This document shows, one piece after another, positions 11,331 through 24,420 of a stretch of 64,000 nt of DNA; the stretch's first letter is position 1; the number at the start of each line of letters is the position of its first letter. The notes under the pieces are model-generated. The model worked only from the letters and a program-made list of their open reading frames with translations, was not told where the DNA came from and made no database searches. The DNA is taken from contig OZ176050.1 in the NCBI GenBank assembly GCA_964247055.1, positions 1,736,001-1,800,000 on the forward strand, written 5' to 3'. Source of the stretch: Paragordius varius (Eukaryota; Nematomorpha). The position numbers and the translations under genes are program-made.

Positions 11331-12209
11331 TGAACAAAATTATTTTTTATACATTCTCTTAGTAAGACTACATCAAAATATAAAGATAGTTTGACAAACT
11401 CTTTCATATCCGATTTTTACAACGATACTTTAAAAATTAATGTATAAAACTAGTCGCATCAATACTCAAGTTAAACTTTGTCCTTAAAAATCGGATATTG
11501 GTCACCGGTGAACAAAATTATTTTTTATACTTTCTCTTAGCAAGACTACATCAAAATATAGAGATAGTTTGACAAACTTTTTCATATCCGATTTTTACAA
11601 CGATACTTTAAAAATTAATGTATAAAACTAGTCGTATCAATAAATCGCATCAATACTCAAGTTAAACTTTGTCCTTAAAAATCGGATATTGGTCACCGGT
11701 GAACAAAATTATTTTTTATACATTCTCTTAGTAGGACTACATCAAAATATAGAGATAGTTTGGCAAACTCTTTCATATCCGATTTTTACAATGATACTTT
11801 AAAAATTAATGTATAAAACTAGTCGCATCAATACTCAAGTTAAACTTTGTCCTTAAAAATCGAATATTGGTCACCGGTGAACAAAATTATTTTTTATACA
11901 TTCTCTTAGCAAGACTACATCAAAATATAGAGATAGTTTGACAAACTCTTTCATATCCGATTTTTGAACGATACTTTAAAAATTAATGTATAAAACTAGT
12001 TGTATCAATAAATCGCATCAATACTCAAGTTAAACTTTGTCCTTAAAAATCGGATATTGGTCACCAGTGAACAAAACTATTTTTTATACATTCTCTTAGT
12101 AGGACTACATCAAAATATAGAGATAGTTTGGCAAAATCTTTCATATCCGATTTTTACAACGATACTTTAAAAATTATGGTATTAAACCTGTCGCATCAAT
12201 ACTCAAGTT
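11330..12209 (+). repeat. Super-unit A, partial third copy
   Basis: Bases here match about 6,127-7,005 at an offset of 5,203-5,204. Shared private marks are TATACTTTCTC (11,526 and 6,323), TTTTTGAACG (11,961 and 6,758) and CACCAGTGAAC (about 12,063 and 6,859). The match stops near 12,210, where TCCTTTGAAATCGG replaces TCCTTAAAAATCGG and a different block begins. Confidence 0.82.
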
Positions 12210-13560
12210 AAACTTTGTCCTTTGAAATCGGATATTGGTCACCGGTGAACAAAACTATTTTTTATACATTCTCTTAGTAAGACTACATCAAAATATAGAG
12301 ATAGTTTGACAAACTATTTCATATCCGATTTTTACAACGATATTTAAAAATTAATGTATAAAACTAGTCGTATCAATAAATCGCATCAATACTCAAGTTA
12401 AACTTTGTCCTTAAAAATCGGATATTGGTCACCGGTGAACAAAATTATTTTTTATACATTCTCTTAGTAGGACTACATCAAAATATAGAGATAGTTTGGC
12501 AAACTTTTTCATAATCGATTTTTACAACGATACTTTAAAAATTAATGTATAAAACTAGTCGCATCAAAACTCAAGTTAAACTTTGTCCTTAAAAATCGGA
12601 TATTGGTCACCGGTGAACAAAATTATTTTTTATACATTCTCTTAGCAAGACTACATCAAAATATAGAGATAGTTTGACAAACTATTTCATATCCGATTTT
12701 AACAACGATACTTTAAAAATTAATGTATAAAACTAGTCGCATCAAAACTCAAGTTAAACTTTGTCCTTAAAAATCGAATATTGGTCACCGGTGAACAAAA
12801 TTATTTTTTATACATTCTCTTAGTAAGACTACATCAAAATATAGAGATAGTTTGACAAACTCTTTCATATCCGATTTTTACAACGATACTTTAAAAATTA
12901 ATGTACTCAAGTTAAATTTTGTCCTTAAAAATGGGATATTGGTCACCGGTGAACAAAATTATTTTTTATACATTCTCTTAGTAAGACTACATCAAAATCT
13001 AGAGATGGTTTGACAAACTCTTTCATATCCGATTTTTACAACGATACTTTATAAATTAATGTATTAAACTAGTCGCATCAATACTCAAGTTAAACTTTGT
13101 CCTTAAAAATCGAATATTGGTCACCGGTGAACAAAATTCTTTTTTATACATTCTCTTAGTAAGACTACATCAAAATATAGAGATAGTTTGACAAACTCTT
13201 TCATATCCGATTTTTATAACGATACTTTAAAAATTAATGTGTTAAACTAGTCGCATCAATACTCAAGTTAAACTTTGTCCTTAAAAATCGGATATTGGTC
13301 ACCGGTGAACAAAATTATTTTTTATACATTGTCTTAGTAGGACTACATCAAAATATAGAGATAGTTTGGCAAACTCTTTCATATCCGATTTTTACAACGA
13401 TACTTTATAAATTAATGTATAAAACTAGTCGTATCAATAAGTCGCATCAATACTCAAGTTAAATTTTGTCCTTAAAAATCGGATATTGGTCACCGGTGAA
13501 CAAAATTATTTTTTATACATTCTCTTAGTAGGACTACATCAAAATATAGAGATAGTTTGG
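12210..13560 (+). repeat. Block X, first copy of a ~4-kb duplication
   Basis: This block is repeated at about 16,124-17,640. Shared marks are TTAAACCTGTCGC (12,182 and 16,096), CATAATCGATTTTT (12,510 and 16,424), TTTTAACAACG (12,698 and 16,790), AGATGGTTTGAC (about 13,003 and 17,095), AAAATTCTTTTTTAT (about 13,134 and 17,226) and ATTGTCTTAG (13,328 and about 17,420). The offset is 3,914 on the left and 4,092 on the right; the extra 178 bp is one added monomer in the second copy. Homology also extends left of this block into the preceding super-unit A segment. Confidence 0.85.
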
Positions 13561-16095
13561 CAAAATCTTTCATATCCGATTTTTACAACGATACTTTAAA
13601 AATTATGGTATTAAACCTGTCGCATCAATACTCAAGTTAAACTTTGTCCTTAAAAATCGGATATTGGTCACCGGTGAACAAAATTATTTTTTATACATTC
13701 TCTTAGCAAGACTACATCAAAATATAGAGATAGTTTGACAAACTCTTTCATATTCGATTTTTACAACGAACTTTATAAATTAATGTATTAAACTAGTCGC
13801 ATCAATACTCAAATTAAACTTTGTCCTTAAAAATCGATATTGGTCACCGGTGAACAAAATTATTTTTTATATATTCTCTTTGTAGGACTACATCAAAATA
13901 TAGAGATAGTTTGGCAAACTCTTTCATATCCGATTTTTACAACGATACTTTAAAAATTAATGTATAAAACTAGTCGCATCAATACTCAAGTTAAACTTTG
14001 TCCTTAAAAATCGAATATTGGTCACCGGTGAACAAAATTATTTTTTATACATTCTCTTAGCAAGACTAGATCAAAATATAGAGATAGTTTGACAAACTCT
14101 TTCATATCTGATTTTTACAACGATACTTTAAAAATTAATGTGTTAAACTAGTTGCATCAATACTCAAGTTAAACTTTGTCCTTAAAAATCGGATATTGGT
14201 CACCGGTGAACAAAATTATTTTTTATACATTCTCTTAGCAAGACTACATCAAAATATAGAGATAGTTTGACAAACTCTTTCATATCCGATTTTTACAACG
14301 ATACTTTAAAAATTAATGTATAAAACTAGTCGTATCAATAAATCGCATCAATACTCAAGTTAAACTTTGTCCTTAAAAATCGGATATTGGTCACCGGTGA
14401 ACAAAATTATTTTTTATACATTCTCTTAGTAGGACTACATCAAAATATAGAGATAGTTTGGCAAACTCTTTCATATCCGATTTTTACAATGATACTTTAA
14501 AAATTAATGTATAAAACTAGTCGCATCAATACTCAAGTTAAACTTTGTCCTTAAAAATCGAATATTGGTCACCGGTGAACAAAATTATTTTTTATACATT
14601 CTCTTAGTAAGACTACATCAAAATATAGAGATAGTTTGACAAACTCTTTCATATCCGATTTTTACAACGATACTTTAAAAATTAATGTACTCAAGTTAAA
14701 TTTTGTCCTTAAAAATGGGATATTGGTCACCGGTGAACAAAATTATTTTTTATACATTCTCTTAGTAAGACTACATCAAAATATAGAGATAGTTTGACAA
14801 ACTCTTTCATATCCGATTTTTACAACGATACTTTAAAAATTAATGTATAAAAGTCGCATCAATACTCAAGTTAAACTTTGTCCTTAAAAATCGAATATTG
14901 TTCACCGGTGAACAAAATTATTTTTTATATATTCTCTTAGCAAGACTACATCAAAATATAGAGATAGTTTGACAAACTCTTTCATATCCGATTTTTACAA
15001 CGATACTTTAAAAATTAATGTATAAAACTAGTCGCATAAAACTCAAGTTAAACTTTGTCCTTAAAAATCGAATATTGGTCACCGGTGAACAAAATTATTT
15101 TTTATACATTCTCTTAGTAAGACTACATCAAAATATAGAGATAGTTTGACAAACTCTTTCATATCCGATTTTTACAACGATACTTTAAAAATTAATGTAC
15201 TCAAGTTAAATTTTGTCCTTAAAAATCGGATATTGGTCACCGGTGAACAAAATTATTTTTTATACATTCTCTTAGTAAGACTACATCAAAATATAAAGAT
15301 AGTTTGACAAACTCTTTCATATCCGATTTTTACAACGATACTTTAAAAATTAATGTATAAAACTAGTCGCATCAATACTCAAGTTAAACTTTGTCCTTAA
15401 AAATCGGATATTGGTCACCGGTGAACAAAATTATTTTTTATACATTCTCTTAGCAAGACTACATCAAAATATAGAGATAGTTTGACAAACTCTTTCATAT
15501 CCGATTTTTACAACGATACTTTAAAAATTAATGTATAAAACTAGTCGTATCAATAAATCGCATCAATACTCAAGTTAAACTTTGTCCTTAAAAATCGGAT
15601 ATTGGTCACCGGTGAACAAAATTATTTTTTATACATTCTCTTAGTAGGACTACATCAAAATATAGAGATAGTTTGGCAAACTCTTTCATATCCGATTTTT
15701 ACAATGATACTTTAAAAATTAATGTATAAAACTAGTCGCATCAATACTCAAGTTAAACTTTGTCCTTAAAAATCGAATATTGGTCACCGGTGAACAAAAT
15801 TATTTTTTATACATTCTCTTAGCAAGACTACATCAAAATATAGAGATAGTTTGACAAACTCTTTCATATCCGATTTTTACAACGATACTTTAAAAATTAA
15901 TGTATAAAACTAGTTGTATCAATAAATCGCATCAATACTCAAGTTAAACTTTGTCCTTAAAAATCGGATATTGGTCACCGGTGAACAAAACTATTTTTTA
16001 TACATTCTCTTAGTAGGACTACATCAAAATATAGAGATAGTTTGGCAAAATCTTTCATATCCGATTTTTACAACGATACTTTAAAAATTATGGTA
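13561..16095 (+). repeat. Internal segment of super-unit A, extra partial copy
   Basis: Bases here match about 4,266-6,977 at offsets of 9,295, 9,294, 9,116 and 9,118; the 178-bp step is one missing monomer (around 4,850-5,030 in the first copy). Marks shared with the first unit include ATTAAACCTG (13,610 and 4,315), TATATATTCTCTTTGTAGG (about 13,868 and 4,574), ATTGTTCACCGG (about 14,897 and 5,781) and CGCATAAAACTC (15,033 and 5,917). It keeps the 5,630-6,130 segment that the second super-unit copy has lost, so it was copied from an intact version. Confidence 0.85.
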
Positions 16096-17640
16096 TTAAA
16101 CCTGTCGCATCAATACTCAAGTTAAACTTTGTCCTTTAAAATCGGATATTGGTCACCGGTGAACAAAACTATTTTTTATACATTCTCTTAGTAAGACTAC
16201 ATCAAAATATAGAGATAGTTTGACAAACTATTTCATATCCGATTTTTACAACGATATTTAAAAATTAATGTATAAAACTAGTCGTATCAATAAATCGCAT
16301 CAATACTCAAGTTAAACTTTGTCCTTAAAAATCGGATATTGGTCACCGGTGAACAAAATTATTTTTTATACATTCTCTTAGTAGGACTACATCAAAATAT
16401 AGAGATAGTTTGGCAAACTTTTTCATAATCGATTTTTACAACGATACTTTAAAAATTAATGTATAAAACTAGTCGCATCAATACTCAAGTTAAACTTTGT
16501 CCTTAAAAATTGGATATTGGTCACCGGTGAACAAAATTATTTTTTATATATTCTCTTAGCAAGACTACATCAAAATATAGAGATAGTTTGACAAACTCTT
16601 TCATATCCGATTTTTACAACGATACTTTAAAAATTAATGTATAAAACTAGTCGCATCAAAACTCAAGTTAAACTTTGTCCTTAAAAATCGGATATTGGTC
16701 ACCTGTGAACAAAATTATTTTTTATACATTCTCTTAGCAAGACTACATCAAAATATAGAGATAGTTTGACAAACTATTTCATATCCGATTTTAACAACGA
16801 TACTTTAAAAATTAATGTATAAAACTAGTCGCATCAAAACTCAAGTTAAACTTTGTCCTTAAAAATCGAATATTGGTCACCGGTGAACAAAATTATTTTT
16901 TATACATTCTCTTAGTAAGACTACATCAAAATATAGAGATAGTTTGACAAACTCTTTCATATCCGATTTTTACAACGATACTTCAAAAATTAATGTACTC
17001 AAGTTAAATTTTGTCCTTAAAAATGGGATATTGGTCACCGGTGAACAAAATTATTTTTTATACATTCTCTTAGTAAGACTACATCAAAATATAGAGATGG
17101 TTTGACAAACTCTTTCATATCCGATTTTTACAACGATACTTTATAAATTAATGTATTAAACTAGTCGCATCAATACTCAAGTTAAACTTTGTCCTTAAAA
17201 ATCGAATATTGGTCACCGGTGAACAAAATTCTTTTTTATATATTCTCTTAGTAAGACTACATCAAAATATAGAGATAGTTTGACAAACTCTTTCATATCC
17301 GATTTTTACAACGATACTTTAAAAATTAATGTGTTAAACTAGTCGCATCAATACTCAAGTTAAACTTTGTCCTTAAAAATCGGATATTGGTCACCGGTGA
17401 ACAAAATTATTTTTTATACATTGTCTTAGTAGGACTACATCAAAATATAGAGATAGTTTGGCAAACTCTTTCATATCCGATTTTTACAACGATAATTTAT
17501 AAATTAATGTATAAAACTAGTCGTATCAATAAGTCGCATCAATACTCAAGTTAAATTTTGTCCTTAAAAATCGGATATTGGTCACCGGTGAACAAAATTA
17601 TTTTTTATACATTCTCTTAGTAGGACTACATCAAAATAAA
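16096..17640 (+). repeat. Block X, second copy
   Basis: Near-identical to 12,182-13,560, with one additional 178-bp monomer at about 16,470-16,650 that carries AAAAATTGGATATTGG and TATATATTC. The copy ends near 17,600-17,640, where AAAATAAAGAGATAG marks the next domain. The order unit-A segment, block X, unit-A segment, block X shows that a ~4-kb compound unit was duplicated after blocks of different origin had been joined. Confidence 0.83.
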
Positions 17641-18755
17641 GAGATAGTTTGGCAAACTCTTTCATATCCGATTTTTACAACGATACTTTATAAATTAATG
17701 TATAAAACTAGTCGCATCAATACTCAAGTTAAACTTTGTCCTTAAAAATCGAATATTGGTCACCGGTGAACAAAATTATTTTTTATACATTCTCTTAGTA
17801 AGACTACATCAAAATATAGAGATAGTTTGACAAACTCTTTCATATCCGATTTTTACAACGATACTTTAAAAATTAATGTGTTAAACTAGTCGCATCAATA
17901 CTCAAGTTAAACTTTGTCCTTAAAAATCGGATATTGGTCACCGGTGAACAAAATTATTTTTTATACATTCTCTTAGTAGGACTACATCAAAATATAGAGA
18001 TAGTTTGGCAAACTTTTTCATAATCGATTTTTACAACGATACTTTAAAAATTAATGTATAAAACTAGTCGCATCAATACTCAAGTTAAACTTTGTCCTTA
18101 AAAATTGGATATTGGTCACCGGTAAACAAAATTATTTTTTATACATTCTTTTAGTAAGACTACATCAAAATATAGATATAGTTTGACAAATTCTTTCATA
18201 TCCGATTTTTACAACGATACTTTAAAAATTAATGTATTTAACTAGTCGCATCAATACTCAAGTTAAACTTTGTCCTTAAAAATCGGATATTGGTGACGGG
18301 TGAACAAAATTATTTTTTATACATTCTCTTAGCAAGACTACAAAATATAGAGATAGTTTGACAAACTCTTTCATATCCGATTTTTACGACGATACTTTAA
18401 AAATTAATGTATTAAACTAGTCGCATCAATACTCAAATTTAACTTTGTCCTTAAAAATCGGATATTGGTCACCGGTGAACAAAATTATTTTTTATATATT
18501 CTCTTAGCAAGACTACATCAAAATATAGAGATAGTTTGACAAACTCTTTCATATCCGATTTTTACAACGATACTTTAAAAATTAATGTATAAAACTAGTC
18601 GCATCAAAACTCAAGTTAAACTTTGTTCTTAAAAATCGAATATTGGTCACCGGTGAACAAAATTATTTTTTATACATTCTCTTAGTAAGACTACATCAAA
18701 ATATAGAGATAGTTTGACAAACTCTTTCATATCCGATTTTTACAACGATACTTTT
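17600..18755 (+). repeat. ~1.15-kb block, first copy (repeated at 23.27-24.42 kb)
   Basis: Matches about 23,267-24,420 at an offset of 5,667 (5,664 after a 3-bp loss near 24,187). Shared marks are AAATAAAGAG (17,634 and 23,301), GGTAAACAAAATT (18,121 and 23,788), the 4-base-short GACTACAAAATATAG, TTTTTACGACG and TGTTCTTAAAAATCG. It contains the first copy of the marked core that dominates 23-34 kb. One copy has GGTGACGGGTGAAC near 18,293 in place of the palindrome. Confidence 0.82.
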
Positions 18756-19625
18756 AAAATTAATGTACTCAAGTTAAATTTTGTCCTTAAAAATGGGATA
18801 TTGGTCACCGGTGAACAAAATTATTTTTTATACATTCTCTTAGTAAGACTACATCAAAATATAGAGATGGTTTGACAAACTCTTTCATATCCGATTTTTA
18901 CAACGATACTTTATAATGTATTAAACTAGTCGCATCAATACTCAAGTTAAACTTTGTCCTTAAAAATCGAATATTGGTCACCGGTGAACAAAATTATTTT
19001 TTATACATTCTCCTAGTAAGACTACATCAAAATATAGAGATAGTTTGACAAACTCTTTCATATCCGATTTTTACAACGATACTTTAAAAATTAATGTGTT
19101 AAACTAGTCGCATCAATACTCAAGTTAAACTTTGTCCTTAAAAATCGGATATTGGTCACCGGTGAACAAAATTATTTTTTATACATTCTCTTAGTAGGAC
19201 TACATCAAAATATAGAGATAGTTTGGCAAACTCTTTCATATCCGATTTTTACAACGATACTTTATAAATTAATGTATAAAACTAGTCGTATCAATAAGTC
19301 GCATCAATACTCAAGTTAAATTTTGTCCTTAAAAATCGGATATTGGTCACCGGTGAACAAAATTATTTTTTATACATTCTCTTAGTAAGACTACATCAAA
19401 ATATAGAAATAGTTTGACAAATTCTTTCATATCCGATTTTTACAACGATACTTTAAAAATTAATGTATTAAACTAGTCGCATCAATACTCAAGCTAAACA
19501 TTGTCCTTAAAAATCGGATATTGGTCACCGGTGAACAAAACTATTTTTTATACATTCTCTTAGTAAGACTACATCAAAATATAGAAATAGTTTGACAAAC
19601 TCTTTCACATCCGATTTTTACAACG
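18690..19625 (+). repeat. ~0.94-kb block, first copy (repeated at 22.05-22.98 kb)
   Basis: Matches about 22,045-22,980 at a constant offset of 3,354. Diagnostic marks are a shortened CTTTATAATGTATT (18,910 and 22,264), ATTCTCCTAGTAAG, and AAGCTAAACATTG (19,491 and 22,845). It overlaps the right edge of the preceding duplicated block, so at least two exchanges with different breakpoints have affected this stretch. Confidence 0.82.
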
Positions 19626-22044
19626 ATACTTTAAAAATTAATGTATAAAACTAGTCGTATCAATAAATCGCATCAATACTCAAGTTAAACTTTGTCCTTA
19701 AAAATCGGATATTGGTCACCGGTGAACAAAATTATTTTTTATACATTCTCTTAGTAGGACTACATCAAAATATAGAGATAGTTTGACAAACTCTCTCATA
19801 TCCGATTTTTACAACGATACTTTAAAAATTAATGTATAAAACTAGAGGCATCAATACTCAAGTTAAACTTTGTCCTTAAAAATCAAATATTGCTCACCGG
19901 TGAACAAAATTATTTTTTATACATTCTCTTAGTAAGACTACATCAAAATATAGAGATAGTTTGACATATTCATTCATATCCGATTTTTACAACGATATTA
20001 TAAATATTATTAAAACTAGTCCCATCAATACTCAAGTTAAACTTTGTCCTTAAAAATCGAATATACCCGTGAACAAAATTATTTTTTATACATTCTCTTA
20101 GTAGGACTACATCAAAATATAGAGATAGTTTGACAAACTCTTTCATATCCGATTTTTACAACGATACTTTAAAAATTATGGTATTAAACCAGTCGCATCA
20201 ATACTCAAGTTAAACTTTGTCCATAAAAATTGGATATTGGTCACCGGTGAACAAAATTATTTTTTATATATTCTCTTAGCAAGACTACATCAAAATATAG
20301 AGATAGTTTGACAAACTCTTTCATATCCGATTTTTACAACGATACTTTAAAAATTAATGTGTTAAACTAGTCGCATCAATACTCAAGTTAAACTTTGTCC
20401 TTAAAAATCGAATATTGGTCACCGGTGAACAAAATTATTTTTTATACATTCTCTTAGTAAGACTACATCAAAATATAGAGATAGTTTGACAAACTCTTTC
20501 ATATCCGATTTTTACAACGATACTTTAAAAATTAATGTGTTAAACTAGTCGCATCAAAACTCAAGTTAAACTTTGTCCTTAAAAATCGAATATTGGTCAC
20601 CGGGGAACAAAATTATTTTTTATACATTCTCTTAGTAAGACTACATCAAAATATAGAGATAGTTTGACAAACTCTTTCATATCCGATTTTTACAACGATA
20701 CTTTAAAAATTATGGTATTAAACCAGTCGTATCAATACTCAAGTTAAACATTGTCCTTAAAAATCGGATATTGGTCACCGGTCAACAAAATTATTTTTTA
20801 TACATTCTCTTAGTAAGACTACATCAAAATATAGAGATAGTTTGACAAACTCTTTCATATCCGATTTTTACAACGATACTTTAAAAATTAATGTATTAAA
20901 CTAGTCGCATCAATACTCAAGCTAAACATTGTCCTTAAAAATCGGATATTGGTCACCGGTGAACAAAACTATTTTTTATACATTCTCTTAGTAAGACTAC
21001 ATCAAAATATAGAGATAGTTTGACAAACTCTTTCACATCCGATTTTTACAACGATACTTTAAAAATTAATGTATAAAACTAGTCGTATCAATAAATCGCA
21101 TCAATACTCAAGTTAAACTTTGTCCTTAAAAATCGGATATTGGTCACCGGTGAACAAAATTATTTTTTATACATTCTCTTAGTATGACTACATCAAAATA
21201 TAGAGATAGTTTGGCAAACTCTTTCATATCCGATTTTTACAACGATACTTTAAAAATTAATGTATAAAACTAGTCGCATCAATACTCAAGTTAAACTTTG
21301 TCCTTAAAAATCGGATATTGGTCACCGGTGAACAAAATTATTTTTTATACATTCTCTTAGTAAGACTACATCAAAATATAGAAATAGTTTGACAAACTCT
21401 TTCATATCCGATTTTTACAACGATATTTAAAAATTAATGTATTAAACTAGTCGCATCAATACTCAAGTTAAACTTTGTCCTTAAAAATCGGATATTGGTC
21501 ACCGGTGAACAAAATTATTTTTTATATATTCTCTTAGCAAGACTACATCAAAATATAGAGATAGTTTGGCAAACTCTTTCATATCCGATTTTTACAACGA
21601 TACTTTAAAAATTATGGTATTAAACCAGGCGCATCAATACTCAAGTTAAACTTTGTCCTTAAAAATCGGATATTGGTCACCGGTGAACAAAATTATTTTT
21701 TATACATTCTCTTAGTATGACTACATCAAAATATAGAGATAGTTTGACAAACTCTTTCATATCCGATTTTTACAACGATACTTTAAAAATTAATGTACTC
21801 AAGTTAAATTTTGTCCTTAAAAATGGGATATTGGTCACCGGTGAACAAAATTATTTTTTATACATTCTCTTAGTACTACATCAAAATATAGAGATGGTTT
21901 GACAAACTCTTTCATATCCGATTTTTACAACGATACTTTATAAATTAATGTATTAAACTAGTCGCATCAATACTCAAGTTAAACTTTGTCCTTAAAAATC
22001 GAATATTGGTCACCGGTGAACAAAATTCTTTTTTATACATTCTC
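19626..22044 (+). repeat. Mixed satellite monomers without a clear long-range copy
   Basis: About 2.4 kb of ordinary monomers between two duplicated blocks. Sub-marks such as AAGCTAAACATTG (about 20,919), ATTATGGTATTAAACC and AATATAGAAATAG recur locally, but I could not trace a long co-linear partner. One monomer near 20,055-20,070 has lost part of the palindrome region (ATACCCGTGAAC), and one near 20,601 reads CACCGGGGAAC. No non-satellite sequence is present. Confidence 0.75.
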
Positions 22045-22980
22045 TTTACATCAAAATATAGAGATAGTTTGACAAACTCTTTCATATCCGATTTTTACAA
22101 CGATACTTTAAAAATTAATGTACTCAAGTTAAATTTTGTCCTTAAAAATGGGATATTGGTCACCGGTGAACAAAATTATTTTTTATACATTCTCTTAGTA
22201 AGACTACATCAAAATATAGAGATGGTTTGACAAACTCTTTCATATCCGATTTTTACAACGATACTTTATAATGTATTAAACTAGTCGCATCAATACTCAA
22301 GTTAAACTTTGTCCTTAAAAATCGAATATTGGTCACCGGTGAACAAAATTATTTTTTATACATTCTCCTAGTAAGACTACATCAAAATATAGAGATAGTT
22401 TGACAAACTCTTTCATATCCGATTTTTACAACGATACTTTAAAAATTAATGTGTTAAACTAGTCGCATCAATACTCAAGTTAAACTTTGTCCTTAAAAAT
22501 CGGATATTGGTCACCGGTGAACAAAATTATTTTTTATACATTCTCTTAGTAGGACTACATCAAAATATAGAGATAGTTTGGCAAACTCTTTCATATCCGA
22601 TTTTTACAACGATACTTTATAAATTAATGTATAAAACTAGTCGTATCAATAAGTCGCATCAATACTCAAGTTAAATTTTGTCCTTAAAAATCGGATATTG
22701 GTCACCGGTGAACAAAATTATTTTTTATACATTCTCTTAGTAAGACTACATCAAAATATAGAAATAGTTTGACAAATTCTTTCATATCCGATTTTTACAA
22801 CGATACTTTAAAAATTAATGTATTAAACTAGTCGCATCAATACTCAAGCTAAACATTGTCCTTAAAAATCGGATATTGGTCACCGGTGAACAAAACTATT
22901 TTTTATACATTCTCTTAGTAAGACTACATCAAAATATAGAAATAGTTTGACAAACTCTTTCACATCCGATTTTTACAACG
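22045..22980 (+). repeat. ~0.94-kb block, second copy
   Basis: Near-identical to 18,690-19,625. Left of the match the monomer reads TCTCTTTACATC (about 22,041), a deletion of about 10 bases not seen in the partner. Immediately to its right (22,980-23,270) the AAGCTAAACATTG monomer and its neighbours are repeated once more at a spacing of about 371 bp (22,845 and 23,216), a short two-monomer tandem duplication. Confidence 0.78.
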
Positions 22981-23266
22981 ATACTTTAAAAATTAATGTA
23001 TAAAACTAGTCGTATCAATAAGTCGCATCAATACTCAAGTTAAATTTTGTCCTTAAAAATCGGATATTGGTCACCGGTGAACAAAATTATTTTTTATACA
23101 TTCTCTTAGTAAGACTACATCAAAATATAGAAATAGTTTGACAAATTCTTTCATATCCGATTTTTACAACGATACTTTAAAAATTAATGTATTAAACTAG
23201 TCGCATCAATACTCAAGCTAAACATTGTCCTTAAAAATCGGATATTGGTCACCGGTGAACAAAACT

Positions 23267-24420
23267 ATTTTTTATACATTCTCTTAGTAGGACTACATCA
23301 AAATAAAGAGATAGTTTGGCAAACTCTTTCATATCCGATTTTTACAACGATACTTTATGAATTAATGTATAAAACTAGTCGCATCAATACTCAAGTTAAA
23401 CTTTGTCCTTAAAAATCGAATATTGGTCACCGGTGAACAAAATTATTTTTTATACATTCTCTTAGTAAGACTACATCAAAATATAGAGATAGTTTGACAA
23501 ACTCTTTCATATCCGATTTTTACAACGATACTTTAAAAATTAATGTGTTAAACTAGTCGCATCAATACTCAAGTTAAACTTTGTCCTTAAAAATCGGATA
23601 TTGGTCACCGGTGAACAAAATTATTTTTTATATATTCTCTTAGTAGGACTACATCAAAATATAGAGATAGTTTGGCAAACTTTTTCATAATCGATTTTTA
23701 CAACGATACTTTAAAAATTAATGTATAAAACTAGTCGCATCAATACTCAAGTTAAACTTTGTCCTTAAAAATTGGATATTGGTCACCGGTAAACAAAATT
23801 ATTTTTTATACATTCTTTTAGGAAGACTACATCAAAATATAGATATAGTTTGACAAATTCTTTCATATCCGATTTTTACAACGATACTTTAAAAATTAAT
23901 GTATTTAACTAGTCGCATCAATACTCAAGTTAAACTTTGTCCTTAAAAATCGGATATTGGTCACCGGTGAACAAAATTATTTTTTATACATTCTCTTAGC
24001 AAGACTACAAAATATAGAGATAGTTTGACAAACTCTTTCATATCCGATTTTTACGACGATACTTTAAAAATTAATGTATTAAACTAGTCGCATCAATACT
24101 CAAATTTAACTTTGTCCTTAAAAATCGGATATTGGTCACCGGTGAACAAAATTATTTTTTATATATTCTCTTAGCAAGACTACATCAAATAGAGATAGTT
24201 TGACAAACTCTTTCATATCCGATTTTTACAACGATACTTTAAAAATTAATGTATAAAACTAGTCGCATCAAAACTCAAGTTAAACTTTGTTCTTAAAAAT
24301 CGAATATTGGTCACCGGTGAACAAAATTATTTTTTATACATTCTCTTAGTAAGACTACATCAAAATATAGAGATAGTTTGACAAACTCTTTCATATCCGA
24401 TTTTTACAACGATACTTTAA
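23267..24420 (+). repeat. ~1.15-kb block, second copy
   Basis: Near-identical to 17,600-18,755. It differs by GGAAGACTAC near 23,821 and by CATCAAATAGAG near 24,183. It opens the run of closely spaced core units that continues to about 34.2 kb. Confidence 0.8.

Noticed and set aside
21717-22230. Two overlapping-type open frames of 61 and 74 codons (21,717-21,902 and 22,006-22,230).
   Set aside because: Both translate the same satellite stretch found elsewhere and are kept open by local length variants. There is no distinct coding composition and no flanking unique sequence.
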